64,000 nt of DNA from Rouxiella badensis (GTDB lineage Bacteria; Pseudomonadota; Gammaproteobacteria; Enterobacterales; Enterobacteriaceae). The notes below the pieces were generated by a model. The model was given only the letters and a program-made list of their open reading frames with translations, made no database searches and had not been told where the DNA came from. The stretch is from the NCBI RefSeq assembly GCF_002093665.1, contig NZ_MRWE01000001.1, forward strand, positions 186,001 through 250,000, given 5' to 3'. Shown here piece by piece: positions 48,284 through 58,254 of the stretch; positions within the stretch are counted from its first letter, which is position 1; each line of letters starts with the position of its first letter. The translations under genes and the position numbers were made by a program.

Positions 48284-48318
48284 TCATTGACGCTAGCGCC
48301 ACGCCCTGACGTCAATGA
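48284..48318. repeat. inverted repeat between ybeY and corC
   Basis: A 9-bp perfect inverted repeat TCATTGACG/CGTCAATGA with a 17-base loop, followed by TTTTACT. It may be a weak intra-operon terminator or an operator-like dyad 40 bases before corC. Confidence 0.4.
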
Positions 48319-48357
48319 TTTTACTATTATCAACAAGAGAATCTCCAACCCAACGCC

Positions 48358-49236
48358 ATGAGCGATGACCACCCACAAAACAGCGACAGCCCCAGTCCCA
48401 AGAAGGGCTTCTTTTCCCTTATTCTTAACCAGTTATTTCACGGTGAACCTAAAAACCGTGGTGATTTGGTTGAGCTGATCCGTGATTCCGAACAAAACGA
48501 TCTGATCGACCCCGATACCCGAGACATGCTGGAAGGCGTGATGGATATCGCCGAGCAGCGCGTTCGTGACATCATGATCCCGCGTTCGCAGATGATTACG
48601 CTTAAACGCAATCAGCCAATCGAAGAGTGCCTGGACGTCATTATCGAGTCAGCCCACTCACGATTCCCGATCATCAGTGAAGATAAGGACCACATTGAAG
48701 GTATTCTGATGGCAAAAGACTTATTGCCATTTATGCGTACCGAATCAGAGCCATTCAGCATCGATAAAGTGCTGAGAACCGCTGTTGTCGTTCCTGAAAG
48801 CAAGCGCGTAGACCGCATGCTGAAAGAGTTCCGTTCACAGCGTTACCACATGGCGATTGTGGTTGACGAGTTTGGTGGCGTCTCTGGTCTGGTGACCATT
48901 GAAGACATTCTCGAGCTGATCGTTGGCGAAATTGAAGACGAATACGATGATGAAGAAGATCTCAATATCCGTCAGCTAAGCCGACATACCTATACCGTTC
49001 GCGCACTTGCGCCAATTGAAGACTTCAACGAGGTATTCGACACCAACTTCAGCGATGAAGAGGTCGACACCATTGGCGGTCTGGTCATGCAATCCTTTGG
49101 GCACCTCCCTGCCCGCGGCGAAACGATCGAAATCGACGGTTACGTATTCAAAGTTGCGATGGCCGATAGCCGCCGTATCATTCAGGTTCACGTAAAAATC
49201 CCGGACGACGCGCCGCAACCGAAATTGGAAGCTTAA
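48358..49236 (+). CDS. corC: CorC/HlyC-domain protein (YbeX)
   Basis: Cytoplasmic 292-residue protein with an acidic/charged N-terminus, two CBS domains (about residues 65-190; [26 protein letters not shown]) and a C-terminal CorC_HlyC domain ([20 protein letters not shown] in part). It has been tied to magnesium/cobalt efflux with CorA and, in E. coli, to ribosome metabolism with YbeY and YbeZ. It lies in ybeZ-ybeY-corC-lnt. Confidence 0.95.
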   Translation: MSDDHPQNSDSPSPKKGFFSLILNQLFHGEPKNRGDLVELIRDSEQNDLIDPDTRDMLEGVMDIAEQRVRDIMIPRSQMITLKRNQPIEECLDVIIESAHSRFPIISEDKDHIEGILMAKDLLPFMRTESEPFSIDKVLRTAVVVPESKRVDRMLKEFRSQRYHMAIVVDEFGGVSGLVTIEDILELIVGEIEDEYDDEEDLNIRQLSRHTYTVRALAPIEDFNEVFDTNFSDEEVDTIGGLVMQSFGHLPARGETIEIDGYVFKVAMADSRRIIQVHVKIPDDAPQPKLEA

Positions 49237-49272
49237 TTTAAAACATGGCACTAAAATTTTTATACCTGTCAG

Positions 49273-49386
49273 ATTTCGCGTCGCAGGAAGGCGGCAAAGG
49301 AACGCATCCCCAGGCGCTTACACAGAGAAGCCGCTTGGGTAAGGGAATGAAGCCAACACATTTGTGGTGTGAAATATGACGGGTAT
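49273..49386. repeat. degenerate dispersed repeat, copy B
   Basis: GCAGGAAGGCGGCAAAGG, then GCATCCCCAGGCGCTTACAC, and an end TATGACGGGTAT. It fills the corC-lnt gap and runs into the first codons of lnt. It shares the CCCCAG-GCTTACA block with copy C. Confidence 0.55.
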
Positions 49387-50899
49387 ATTCCAACGCCAGC
49401 GGGTGAGATGCCTGCTGGCGGTTTTATTTGGTGCCTGTGGCACGCTGTCCTTCTCCCCTTATGACTTTTGGCCTGCGGCCATCATCTCGCTGTTTGGCCT
49501 GCTGGCGGTTACCCTTGACCGCCGTCCGGGCCAGTCGGCGCTGCTGGGTTTTTGTTGGGGATTAGGCCTGTTCGGCAGCGGCGTGAACTGGGTTTATGTC
49601 AGTATCGCCACTTTTGGCGGTATGCCAGGCCCGGTGAACATCTTCCTGGTGGCGCTGCTCGCCGTCTATCTGTCACTCTATACCCTGCTGTTTGGCGCAT
49701 TACTTGCCAAGCTGTGGCCTAAAACCACCTGGTGGCGTCTGGCGCTTGCGGCACCTGCGCTGTGGCAAATTACCGAGTTTTTACGCGGTTGGGTACTGAC
49801 CGGCTTCCCGTGGCTACAGTTTGGCTACAGCCAGATCAATGGTCCATTGAAAGGGCTCGCTCCGCTCGGTGGCGTTGAGAGCATCACCTTTGTGATGATG
49901 TCGCTCAGCGGTCTGCTGGTGTATGCGCTGCATCAACGTAAGAAAGTGCCGGCGGTCATCGCGCTGGCCATGCTGCTGCTGCCTTGGCCTCTGCGTCAGG
50001 TGCACTGGTTCACGCCACAGCCGGACAAAACCGTTGACGTTGCTATGGTTCAGGGAAATATTCCGCAGTCGATGAAGTGGGACCCGAAAGCGCTTATCTC
50101 AACGCTACAGGCCTATCTCGACGAGACGCGTCCTTACCTCGGCAAGGCGAAAATCATCATCTGGCCAGAGTCGGCTATCCCGGATATCGAATCCGATCAG
50201 CAGCAGTTTCTGACCATGATGGATGACCTTTCACGCGCACATCACAGTCATCTGATCACCGGCATCGTTGATTATCAGCGTACCGAAACCGGTGCCAAGA
50301 CTTATAACAGCGTGATCGCTCTGGGTGAGCCTGAGCCTTATCGTTATCCCGATCCTAATCGCTACAACAAATATCATCTGGTGCCATTCGGTGAGTTTGT
50401 ACCTATGGAAGACCTGCTGCGTCCTTTAGCCCCGTTCTTCGATTTGCCGATGTCATCATTTAGTCGCGGTAACTATATTCAGCCACCGCTGCACGTTGCC
50501 GGTCTGAATTTCACCACCGCCATTTGCTATGAAATTGTCGAAGGCGAACAGGTGCGGGAGAACTTCCATCCTGATACCAACCTGCTGCTGACCGTTTCAA
50601 ACGACGCGTGGTTTGGACACTCGATCGGGCCGTGGCAGCATTTCCAGATGGCACGCATGCGCGCCGTCGAGCTTGGCCGTCCTCTGCTGCGCAGCACCAA
50701 TAACGGTGTTACTGCCGCCGTTGATGCCGAGGGCAATATTATCGCCGAGATCCCGCAGTTCACCCGTCAGGTGCTGGAAGTAAAAGTCACGCCAACCGCC
50801 GGTGTTACGCCTTATGCCCGCATGGGAAGCTGGCCGGTGTGGATCCTGACCCTGCTGTTTGCCGTTGCAAGCATCCTGTTAAGCCGCCGCAAGGCGTAA
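49376..50899 (+). CDS. lnt: apolipoprotein N-acyltransferase
   Basis: Inner-membrane enzyme that N-acylates the terminal cysteine of lipoproteins, the last maturation step. It has an N-terminal multi-span part (about 1-210) and a periplasmic nitrilase domain with catalytic E265 (IIWPES), K332 (NRYNKYH) and C384 (TAICYEI). The 507 residues are close to E. coli (512). No good Shine-Dalgarno precedes the ATG, which lies inside a repeat element; the start is kept because [15 protein letters not shown] fits the family length. Confidence 0.95.
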   Translation: MTGIFQRQRVRCLLAVLFGACGTLSFSPYDFWPAAIISLFGLLAVTLDRRPGQSALLGFCWGLGLFGSGVNWVYVSIATFGGMPGPVNIFLVALLAVYLSLYTLLFGALLAKLWPKTTWWRLALAAPALWQITEFLRGWVLTGFPWLQFGYSQINGPLKGLAPLGGVESITFVMMSLSGLLVYALHQRKKVPAVIALAMLLLPWPLRQVHWFTPQPDKTVDVAMVQGNIPQSMKWDPKALISTLQAYLDETRPYLGKAKIIIWPESAIPDIESDQQQFLTMMDDLSRAHHSHLITGIVDYQRTETGAKTYNSVIALGEPEPYRYPDPNRYNKYHLVPFGEFVPMEDLLRPLAPFFDLPMSSFSRGNYIQPPLHVAGLNFTTAICYEIVEGEQVRENFHPDTNLLLTVSNDAWFGHSIGPWQHFQMARMRAVELGRPLLRSTNNGVTAAVDAEGNIIAEIPQFTRQVLEVKVTPTAGVTPYARMGSWPVWILTLLFAVASILLSRRKA

Positions 50900-50913
50900 G
50901 TTATTGTCATTAT

Positions 50914-50946
50914 GCAGAGGCACTTAAGGGTGCCTCTGCCTGTTTT
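50914..50946 (+). terminator. lnt operon terminator
   Basis: A perfect 10-bp stem GCAGAGGCAC/GTGCCTCTGC with a six-base loop, followed by CTGTTTTC. Confidence 0.8.
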
Positions 50947-51063
50947 CAGTGCAACCCTATTCTTAATGGTCTCTTTTTACTTCCTGCCTGGTCGCCGTTT
51001 TCGCCGTTCTATTCTTTTCACTTACCTTCGCTATTCGTTCATAAATTCGACTAATAAGTTCAG

Positions 51064-51080
51064 TTGGCATGCATCTTGCT
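51064..51080 (+). promoter_or_regulatory. sigma-54-type promoter candidate for gltI
   Basis: TTGGCATGCATCTTGCT fits the -24/-12 consensus YTGGCACG-N4-TTGCW with one mismatch and has the GG-N10-GC spacing. The implied leader to gltI is near 290 bases, which is long. Confidence 0.45.
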
Positions 51081-51159
51081 ACATCTTGTTGAAAGATATC
51101 TTATTTATAAACTTATAGTCGCGCTTTGCATCGTTTTGACACATTTCGTGCAAAAACTG

Positions 51160-51176
51160 GTCACCATACCGGTGCA
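51160..51176 (+). promoter_or_regulatory. NtrC-like dyad
   Basis: GTCACC-ATACC-GGTGCA compares with TGCACC-N5-GGTGCA; one arm is perfect, the other has two mismatches. It lies downstream of the sigma-54 candidate, an unusual but possible enhancer position. Confidence 0.3.
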
Positions 51177-51377
51177 ACAGGCCATTGTTGCTTGAAATTG
51201 GTGCGCGCGTTGTCTCAAAAAAGAAACATAACGATTTCACAATATTCACATTACGGTATCTTCTGAATGCCAAGATTATATTGAGCACAGCCGAGAGTGA
51301 GTTAACGGAAGTCTTTATTATCGGATTCATCTTTGATCCTTCCTGAGGGATCCATCACTAAGCAAAGGAGTTGGACC

Positions 51378-52274
51378 ATGCAAATGCGCAAACTGGTGTT
51401 GTCAGTTCTGCTGGCAAGTGTCGCCGCAAGTAGCCTAGCCCACGCCGAAGACCTGACGGGTACGCTGAAAAAAATCAAAGACAGCGGCCTGATTGTTGTC
51501 GGCCACCGTGAGTCTTCTATTCCCTTCTCTTATTACAATAATGAACAGAAAGTGGTGGGATATTCACAGGATTTCTCTAACGCCATTGTTGATGCTATTA
51601 AGAAGAAGCTCAACGCGCCAAATCTTCAGGTGAAAATGTTGCCTATCACCTCGCAAAACCGCATTCCGCTGCTGCAAAACGGCACCTACGACTTCGAGTG
51701 TGGGTCCACCACCAACAACCTTGAACGTCAGCAGCAGGCGGCGTTCTCTGACACCATCTTCGTTATCGGTACCCGTCTTCTGGTTAAGAAAGGCTCGCCG
51801 ATTAAAGACTTCGACGATCTGAAGGGTAAAACCGTGGTCGTTACTTCAGGGACGACCTCTGAAGTGCTGCTCAACAAACTGAACGACGAGAAGAAGCTGG
51901 GTCTGAAAATCATCAGTACTAAAGACCACGGTGACTCCTTCCGTACACTGGAAACTGGCCGTGCTGCTGCATTTATGCTTGATGACGCCCTGCTGGCAGG
52001 CGAGCGCGCCAAAGCCAAAAACCCGAATGACTGGGTCATTCTCGGCACTCCGCAGTCTAAAGAAGCCTACGGCTGTATGCTGCGTAAAGATGACCCTGAA
52101 TTCAAGAAACTGGTTGATGACACCATCGTGCAGGCAGAGACCTCAGGCCAGGCCGCTAAATGGTTCGACACCTGGTTCAAACAGCCTATTCCACCAAAGA
52201 ATCTGAACATGAACTTTGAATTGTCTGACGACATGAAAGCCCTGTTCAAAACGCCAAACGATAAGGCGCTTTAA
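51378..52274 (+). CDS. gltI: glutamate/aspartate periplasmic binding protein
   Basis: Periplasmic solute-binding protein of the GltIJKL ABC importer. A signal peptide of about 22 residues (MQMRKLVLSVLLASVAASS...AHA) precedes EDLTGTL. The mature part contains VVGHRESSIPFSYY, ITSQNRIPLLQNG and ECGSTTNN, as in E. coli GltI. It has 298 residues from the ATG that follows AAGGAG. It is first of four genes, separated from gltJ by a terminator-like RNA segment. Confidence 0.96.
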   Translation: MQMRKLVLSVLLASVAASSLAHAEDLTGTLKKIKDSGLIVVGHRESSIPFSYYNNEQKVVGYSQDFSNAIVDAIKKKLNAPNLQVKMLPITSQNRIPLLQNGTYDFECGSTTNNLERQQQAAFSDTIFVIGTRLLVKKGSPIKDFDDLKGKTVVVTSGTTSEVLLNKLNDEKKLGLKIISTKDHGDSFRTLETGRAAAFMLDDALLAGERAKAKNPNDWVILGTPQSKEAYGCMLRKDDPEFKKLVDDTIVQAETSGQAAKWFDTWFKQPIPPKNLNMNFELSDDMKALFKTPNDKAL

Positions 52275-52280
52275 TTAAAT

Positions 52281-52441
52281 ACGTAAAGTCACTAAACACT
52301 GAAGTATCCCCGAAGCCTTTGATGCTGCAGCTTCGTAGCTACAGGGGCAAAGGGAAGGTGATGATGTCCTGACAGGGGCACAGGAACCTGCAACATAGCA
52401 GGGAGAATGCGGGGTGGTCGTTCCCCACCCCGCCATTCTTT
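52281..52441 (+). ncRNA. sroC: SroC-type RNA in the gltI-gltJ gap
   Basis: In E. coli and Salmonella the gltI-gltJ gap yields SroC, a Hfq-bound decay product of gltI mRNA that soaks up GcvB. Here the gap is of similar size (226 bases) and ends in a strong hairpin followed by CATTCTTT. The assignment rests on position and the terminator; the sequence itself is diverged from what I recall. Confidence 0.5.
52406..52441 (+). terminator. hairpin after gltI
   Basis: A 9-bp GC-rich stem GCGGGGTGG/CCACCCCGC with a seven-base loop and CATTCTTT. It is likely a partial terminator that sets higher gltI than gltJKL expression. Confidence 0.75.
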
Positions 52442-52500
52442 ACACCCACAAATCCAGACTGTTCACGTCATCACTTGCACGGCAATTAATGGAGTACGCT

Positions 52501-53241
52501 ATGTCTTCTGGTTGGAATTGGGGCATTTTTCTCGAACAGGCCCCCTTCGGTAACACCACTTATCTCGGCTGGATCTGGTCTGGTTTTCAGGTCACCGTGG
52601 CGCTGTCAATCTGCGCCTGGATCATCGCATTCCTCGTCGGTTCAGCATTCGGCATTCTGCGTACCGTGCCTAACCGCTTCCTGTCTGCACTCGGCACCTG
52701 CTACGTGGAACTTTTCCGTAATGTCCCGCTGATTGTGCAATTCTTTATCTGGTATCTGGTGGTGCCTGAACTGCTGCCCGAGAACATCGGCATGTGGTTC
52801 AAGCAGGATCTTGACCCTAACGTGCAGTTCTTTGTTTCGTCGATGGTCTGTTTGGGGTTGTTTACCGCCGCGCGCGTCTGCGAACAGGTCCGTGCGGCCA
52901 TCCAGTCACTGCCGCGCGGTCAGAAAGCCGCCGGACTAGCGATGGGGTTGACCCTGCCGCAGACCTATCGCTACGTGCTGCTGCCCAATGCCTATCGCGT
53001 TATCGTGCCGCCGCTGACCTCCGAGATGCTTAATCTGGTCAAAAACTCGGCAATAGCCTCGACTATCGGCCTGGTCGACATGGCCGCACAGGCCGGCAAA
53101 CTGCTCGACTATTCGGCTCACGCCTATGAGTCCTTTACCGCCATCACGCTGGCTTATGTCCTCATCAACGCGGTCATCATGCTTATCATGCAACAGGTTG
53201 AACGCAAGATTCGCCTGCCGGGCAATCTGGGGAGCAAATAA
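52501..53241 (+). CDS. gltJ: glutamate/aspartate ABC permease GltJ
   Basis: Inner-membrane permease of the HisMQ family, 246 residues with about five spans. The EAA-type loop that contacts the ATPase is RAAIQSLPRGQKAAGLAMGL. The start MSSGWNWGIFLEQ matches E. coli; an in-frame reading 29 codons longer would begin inside the preceding hairpin. GltK follows after 3 bases. Confidence 0.95.
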   Translation: MSSGWNWGIFLEQAPFGNTTYLGWIWSGFQVTVALSICAWIIAFLVGSAFGILRTVPNRFLSALGTCYVELFRNVPLIVQFFIWYLVVPELLPENIGMWFKQDLDPNVQFFVSSMVCLGLFTAARVCEQVRAAIQSLPRGQKAAGLAMGLTLPQTYRYVLLPNAYRVIVPPLTSEMLNLVKNSAIASTIGLVDMAAQAGKLLDYSAHAYESFTAITLAYVLINAVIMLIMQQVERKIRLPGNLGSK

Positions 53242-53244
53242 TTC

Positions 53245-53922
53245 ATGTATCAATTTGACTGGAGTTCGATTGTTCCCAGCCTGCCCTACCTGATAAGCGG
53301 CATGGTCATTACGCTGAAGATAACCGCTATCGCTATCGTATTCGGTATTCTTTGGGGAACCCTGCTGGCTGTCATGCGCCTGTCGTCGTTCAAACCGATC
53401 AGCTGGTTTGCCCGAATTTACGTCAACATGTTCCGCGCCGTGCCGCTGGTCATGGTGCTGCTGTGGTTTTATCTGGTGGTGCCAAGTTTCCTGCAACAGG
53501 TGCTCGGTCTGTCGCCGAAGACCGATATCCGTCTGATTTCTGCGATGGTCGCCTTTGCGCTGTTTGAAGCGGCCTATTACTCGGAGATCATCCGCGCCGG
53601 TATTCAAAGTATTGCCCGTGGGCAGTCCTCCGCCGCGCTGGCGCTCGGTATGACCCATTGGCAGTCGATGCAGCTGATCATTTTGCCACAGGCCTTCCGC
53701 GCCATGGTGCCGCTGCTGCTAACGCAGGCGATCGTGTTATTTCAGGATACCTCTCTGGTGTACGTGCTCAGTCTTGCGGACTTCTTCCGTACGGCAACCA
53801 ACATTGGCGAGCGTGACGGAACACAGGTCGAGATGATCCTGTTTGCCGGTTTTGTCTATTTTGTCATCAGCCTCTCTGCCTCATTGCTGGTGAGCTTCTT
53901 GAAGAAAAGGACCCTTTCATGA
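53245..53922 (+). CDS. gltK: glutamate/aspartate ABC permease GltK
   Basis: Second permease subunit, 225 residues, with the coupling loop [20 protein letters not shown]. It pairs with GltJ to form the channel. It overlaps gltL by 4 bases. Confidence 0.95.
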   Translation: MYQFDWSSIVPSLPYLISGMVITLKITAIAIVFGILWGTLLAVMRLSSFKPISWFARIYVNMFRAVPLVMVLLWFYLVVPSFLQQVLGLSPKTDIRLISAMVAFALFEAAYYSEIIRAGIQSIARGQSSAALALGMTHWQSMQLIILPQAFRAMVPLLLTQAIVLFQDTSLVYVLSLADFFRTATNIGERDGTQVEMILFAGFVYFVISLSASLLVSFLKKRTLS

Positions 53923-54644
53923 TTTCGCTGAAAAATGTCTCCAAGTGGTACGGTCATTTCCAGGTATTGACCGAATGCAGTACCGAAGTTAAGAAAGGGG
54001 AAGTGGTCGTAGTCTGCGGCCCTTCAGGCTCAGGTAAGTCGACGCTGATCAAAACCGTTAACGGCCTGGAACCCATCCAGAAAGGCCAGATTCTCGTTAA
54101 CGGTACGCCCGTGAATGACAAAAAAACCAATCTGGCGCAGCTGCGTTCCAAAGTCGGCATGGTGTTCCAGCATTTCGAGCTGTTCCCGCATCTGTCTATC
54201 GTTGAAAACCTGACCCTGGCACAGGTCAAAGTGCTCAAGCGTGACAAGGCCGCCGCACGCGATAAAGGCCTCAAGCTGCTCGACCGCGTTGGGCTCTCTG
54301 CGCACGCCAATAAATTTCCGGGCCAGCTTTCCGGCGGACAGCAGCAACGTGTCGCCATCGCGCGCGCACTGTGCATGGACCCTATTGCAATGCTGTTTGA
54401 CGAACCGACCTCGGCGCTTGACCCGGAGATGATCAATGAAGTGCTCGACGTGATGGTCGAGCTCGCCAACGAAGGCATGACCATGATGGTCGTGACCCAC
54501 GAGATGGGCTTTGCCCGTAAGGTGGCGAACCGGGTTATCTTTATGGATGAGGGCAAGATTGTGGAGGATCGCAATAAAGACGACTTCTTCAATAATCCCG
54601 AGTCTGAGCGTGCGAGAGATTTCTTAGCCAAAATCCTGCACTAA
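53919..54644 (+). CDS. gltL: glutamate/aspartate ABC ATPase GltL
   Basis: ATP-binding subunit, 241 residues. Walker A is GPSGSGKST, the signature [15 protein letters not shown], Walker [13 protein letters not shown], and the switch histidine is in [10 protein letters not shown]. It is the last gene of gltIJKL. Confidence 0.96.
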   Translation: MISLKNVSKWYGHFQVLTECSTEVKKGEVVVVCGPSGSGKSTLIKTVNGLEPIQKGQILVNGTPVNDKKTNLAQLRSKVGMVFQHFELFPHLSIVENLTLAQVKVLKRDKAAARDKGLKLLDRVGLSAHANKFPGQLSGGQQQRVAIARALCMDPIAMLFDEPTSALDPEMINEVLDVMVELANEGMTMMVVTHEMGFARKVANRVIFMDEGKIVEDRNKDDFFNNPESERARDFLAKILH

Positions 54645-54660
54645 TTTCCAAATTCATCGG

Positions 54661-54784
54661 CACTGCGACAAGGCAGCGGACCCTAAGGGGTAAGCCTCAA
54701 AGAGGAAGCGAATTACCCTGTAAATCCCCAGTCGCTTACAGGAGTCATTGACTGGGGTGAGCTGGGGCAGCTGCCGCTGCAAGA
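54661..54784. repeat. dispersed repeat, copy C (best preserved)
   Basis: GCGACAAGGCAGCGG, then AATCCCCAGTCGCTTACAGG, GACTGGGGTGAGCTGGGGCA and GCCGCTGCAAG. CCCCAGTC and GACTGGGG (54726-54757) form an 8-bp dyad. It fills the whole gap between the convergent gltL and ybeL and may act as their shared terminator structure. Confidence 0.65.
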
Positions 54785-55306
54785 TTAAGGTTCGAACGGC
54801 CTGCGGGAAAACTCGTCATTCCCGCACTCCGGGCATTTGCTCAGAATCTCCGGCGTGTAAACGGCGAGATGAAAATGGCATTTCTCGCAGATAAGATCCC
54901 CCAACCCGACCACTTCTCCGCTGTGATAAACACCGTGATGGTTTACGTCTTTAAACACCTCTTTCCACTCAAGTTGGGTTTTGTCGGTGATATCCGCAAG
55001 CTCGCGCCACAGGCTTTCCTTAATAACGCGCATGAACACGCTGTCTTCTTCTTCCGGCGCTTCCGACGTAGGCTTAGGGGCGATTCTGTGCGACGGCGCG
55101 TATTCACCGTAAATGCGGGCAAATTCCTGCAAGTCACGCCTTGCCGAGATAGTCAGTCTGTCTATTTCGTTTACCGACAGGTTGCCTTCTTGTTTAAGGC
55201 TTTCTCGCGCATCGCGCACCAGCAAATCGATATCGCGTTCACCGCCGCGCAGGCGCTCCGTCAATGAAGCCATTAATTGGCGATAGTCCTGCTGTTCATT
55301 TGTCAT
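54785..55306 (-). CDS. ybeL: zinc-ribbon protein YbeL (DUF1451)
   Basis: A 173-residue protein of unknown function. The N-terminal half is helical and charged. The C-terminal half has a zinc ribbon with CEKCHFH and LSKCPECGNDEF. It matches E. coli YbeL with a slightly longer, Pro-containing linker (residues 85-100). AAGGAG lies 6 bases before the ATG. It is divergent from leuS. Confidence 0.93.
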   Translation of the reverse strand: MTNEQQDYRQLMASLTERLRGGERDIDLLVRDARESLKQEGNLSVNEIDRLTISARRDLQEFARIYGEYAPSHRIAPKPTSEAPEEEDSVFMRVIKESLWRELADITDKTQLEWKEVFKDVNHHGVYHSGEVVGLGDLICEKCHFHLAVYTPEILSKCPECGNDEFSRRPFEP

Positions 55307-55655
55307 AGTTGCTCCTTAAAGTGCGACTTAAACGCCTAAAACAGTTTGCTTTCGTTGAACAAATTACATTCAAAAAACAAAGCTTTCGCTTTATGGCCCT
55401 TCTGCCTATTTTAGTCGTGAATCTCTGACTCGGTCGGATGCAGCCCACAGTTTCCGCTTTGTCCGAAAAATAAACCCCCATAGATCAGCATAAAAAGCCT
55501 CTGGTGCCACGCTTGGTGTTGTTGCCCTTGCCGCTTATCAGCTATGCTATGCGGATCTGTTTGAAAGTTTTGTTATTAACGCATCATTTGATATTTGATT
55601 AACGAAATAGGGCTACGGATGTAGCTGTTTTTCACTCACAGGACCATCGGCCGCC
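55307..55655. other. ybeL/leuS divergent region
   Basis: No gene in 349 bases. A TATGCT near 55553 is a possible leuS -10, but I could not pair it with a good -35. No clear hairpin attenuator is visible before leuS. Confidence 0.5.
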
Positions 55656-58238
55656 ATGCAAGAGCAATACCGTCCAGAAGATATAGAGTCACAGGTTCAA
55701 CTTCACTGGCAAGAGAAGCAAACCTTCAAAGTTACCGAAGAACCGGGAAAAGAGAAGTATTACTGCCTCTCCATGTTGCCTTATCCATCAGGCCGTCTAC
55801 ACATGGGTCACGTTCGTAACTACACCATCGGTGACGTGATTTCCCGCTATCAGCGTATGCTCGGTAAAAACGTTCTACAGCCGATCGGCTGGGATGCGTT
55901 TGGTCTGCCCGCTGAAGGTGCCGCGGTTAAAAACAACACCGCGCCGGCGCCATGGACTTACGAAAACATCGAATACATGAAGAACCAGCTTAAACTGCTG
56001 GGCTTCGGCTATGACTGGGACCGCGAGCTCGCGACCTGTCAGCCTGAATACTATCGCTGGGAACAATGGTTCTTCACCAAGCTCTACGAGAAAGGTCTGG
56101 TTTACAAAAAAACCTCAGCGGTGAACTGGTGTCCGCAGGACTTGACCGTTCTGGCTAACGAACAGGTTATCGACGGCTGCTGCTGGCGCTGCGATACCAA
56201 GGTTGAGCGTAAAGAGATCCCACAATGGTTCATTAAAATCACTGCCTACGCCGATCAGCTGCTGAACGACCTCGATACCCTCGAGAGCTGGCCTGAGCAG
56301 GTCAAGACCATGCAGCGTAACTGGATTGGCCGCTCTGAAGGCGTCGAAATAACCTTCGACGTTGAAAACAGCGAAGAGAAACTGACGGTTTACACCACGC
56401 GTCCAGACACCTTCATGGGGGCAACCTACGCCGCCGTGGCTGCGGGTCACCCACTGTCACTGCAGGCAGCCGCTTCACAGCCTGCGCTGGCCGACTTTAT
56501 CGACGAATGCCGCAACACCAAGGTAGCCGAAGCAGAAATGGCGACCATGGAGAAGAAAGGCATGCCGACCGGCCTGTTCGCGATTCATCCGTTGAACGGC
56601 AAAAAAATCCCAATCTGGGTCGCCAACTTCGTTCTGATGGAATACGGCACCGGTGCGGTAATGGCCGTTCCTGGCCACGATGCCCGCGACTGGGAATTCG
56701 CCACTAAATATAACCTGCCAATTGAAGCGGTTATCCTGAACGCCGACGGCAGCGTGCCTGACGTCCAGTCCGAAGTCATGACCGAGAAAGGCGTACTTTG
56801 CAACTCCGGCGAGTTCGACGGTCTAAATCACGAGCAAGGCTTCAACGCCATCGCTGACAAACTGGTGAGCCTGGGCGTCGGTGAGCGTAAAGTTAACTAC
56901 CGTCTGCGCGACTGGGGTGTATCACGCCAGCGTTACTGGGGTGCGCCAATCCCGATGATCACGCTGGAAGACGGTACCGTCATTCCAACGCCTGAAGATC
57001 AACTGCCGGTGGTTCTGCCGGAAGACGTCGTCATGGACGGCATCACCAGCCCAATCAAGGCCGATCCTGAGTGGGCAAAAACCACCGTTAATGGCATCCC
57101 TGGCCTGCGCGAAACCGACACCTTCGATACCTTCATGGAGTCGTCCTGGTACTACGCGCGTTACACCTGCCCGGACTACGATAAAGGCATGCTGGATCCC
57201 GCTGCGGCCAACTACTGGCTGCCGGTAGACCAATATGTTGGCGGTATCGAACACGCCATCATGCACCTGATGTACTTCCGCTTCTTCCACAAACTGATGC
57301 GCGACGCGGGTCTGGTCACCTCAGATGAACCAGCAAAACGCCTGCTGTGTCAGGGTATGGTGCTGGCTGACGCCTTCTACTACCTGAACGAGGGTGGCGC
57401 ACGCGTTTGGGTTTCCCCAATCGATGCCACCCTTGAGCGTGATGAGAAAGGCCGCATCGTGAAAGCCACCGACCCTGAAGGTCGCGAGCTGGTGTATGCG
57501 GGCATGAGCAAGATGTCCAAGTCCAAAAACAACGGCATCGACCCGCAGGTCATGGTGCAGAAATACGGTGCTGACACCGTGCGTCTGTTCATGATGTTCG
57601 CTTCTCCGGCAGAAATGACCCTCGAATGGCAGGAATCCGGCGTTGAAGGGGCAAACCGCTTCCTGAAACGTGTCTGGAAACTGGCCTATGAGCACAGTGA
57701 AAAAGGCGCTGCGCCTGCGCTGGACGTTGCGACCCTTTCTGCTGAGCAGAAAGATCTTCGCCGCGACCTGCACAAAACTATCGCTAAAGTGACCGATGAT
57801 ATCGGCCGTCGTCAGACCTTTAACACCGCAATCGCGGCGATTATGGAGCTGATGAACAAGATGGGTCGTGCACCTCAGGACACCGACCAGGATCGCGCAC
57901 TGCTACAGGAAGCTCTGCTGGCCGTGGTTCGCATGCTGTATCCGTTCACTCCGCACGTGTGCTTCAGCCTGTGGCAGACACTGGGCGGCGAAGGTGATGT
58001 CGATACCGCGCCTTGGCCGGTGGCAGATGAAAAAGCCATGGTCGAAGACTCTAAGCTGGTAGTGGTACAGGTAAATGGTAAAGTACGTGCCAAAATAACC
58101 GTTGCCGCAGACGCGACAGAAGAGCAGGTTCGCGAATTAGCGGCGCAAGAATATCTGGTCGCAAAATATCTGGATGGGGTTACAGTTCGCAAGGTAATCT
58201 ACGTGCCAGGCAAGCTGCTTAACCTGGTAGTCGGTTGA
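55656..58238 (+). CDS. leuS: leucyl-tRNA synthetase
   Basis: Class I synthetase of 860 residues. HMGH is at 49-52 ([10 protein letters not shown]), and KMSKS at 619-623 ([10 protein letters not shown]). The CP1 editing domain includes [12 protein letters not shown], and the C-terminal domain ends LLNLVVG. It is the first gene of leuS-lptE-holA-nadD, a cluster conserved in enterobacteria. Confidence 0.98.
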   Translation: MQEQYRPEDIESQVQLHWQEKQTFKVTEEPGKEKYYCLSMLPYPSGRLHMGHVRNYTIGDVISRYQRMLGKNVLQPIGWDAFGLPAEGAAVKNNTAPAPWTYENIEYMKNQLKLLGFGYDWDRELATCQPEYYRWEQWFFTKLYEKGLVYKKTSAVNWCPQDLTVLANEQVIDGCCWRCDTKVERKEIPQWFIKITAYADQLLNDLDTLESWPEQVKTMQRNWIGRSEGVEITFDVENSEEKLTVYTTRPDTFMGATYAAVAAGHPLSLQAAASQPALADFIDECRNTKVAEAEMATMEKKGMPTGLFAIHPLNGKKIPIWVANFVLMEYGTGAVMAVPGHDARDWEFATKYNLPIEAVILNADGSVPDVQSEVMTEKGVLCNSGEFDGLNHEQGFNAIADKLVSLGVGERKVNYRLRDWGVSRQRYWGAPIPMITLEDGTVIPTPEDQLPVVLPEDVVMDGITSPIKADPEWAKTTVNGIPGLRETDTFDTFMESSWYYARYTCPDYDKGMLDPAAANYWLPVDQYVGGIEHAIMHLMYFRFFHKLMRDAGLVTSDEPAKRLLCQGMVLADAFYYLNEGGARVWVSPIDATLERDEKGRIVKATDPEGRELVYAGMSKMSKSKNNGIDPQVMVQKYGADTVRLFMMFASPAEMTLEWQESGVEGANRFLKRVWKLAYEHSEKGAAPALDVATLSAEQKDLRRDLHKTIAKVTDDIGRRQTFNTAIAAIMELMNKMGRAPQDTDQDRALLQEALLAVVRMLYPFTPHVCFSLWQTLGGEGDVDTAPWPVADEKAMVEDSKLVVVQVNGKVRAKITVAADATEEQVRELAAQEYLVAKYLDGVTVRKVIYVPGKLLNLVVG

Positions 58239-58254
58239 TTCAAGGAGGCTTTTT

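Larger units (their letters stand above)
50900..51377. other. lnt-gltI intergenic region
   Basis: No gene in 478 bases. It holds the lnt terminator, a pyrimidine-rich stretch, a sigma-54-type promoter candidate and an NtrC-like dyad (separate entries). The gltI ribosome site AAGGAG lies 7 bases before its ATG. Confidence 0.65.

Noticed and set aside
51190-51230. Second sigma-54 promoter TTGGTGCG-CGCG-TTGTC before gltI
   Set aside because: It has the spacing but about four mismatches, including GT in place of the -12 GC; the upstream candidate is better.
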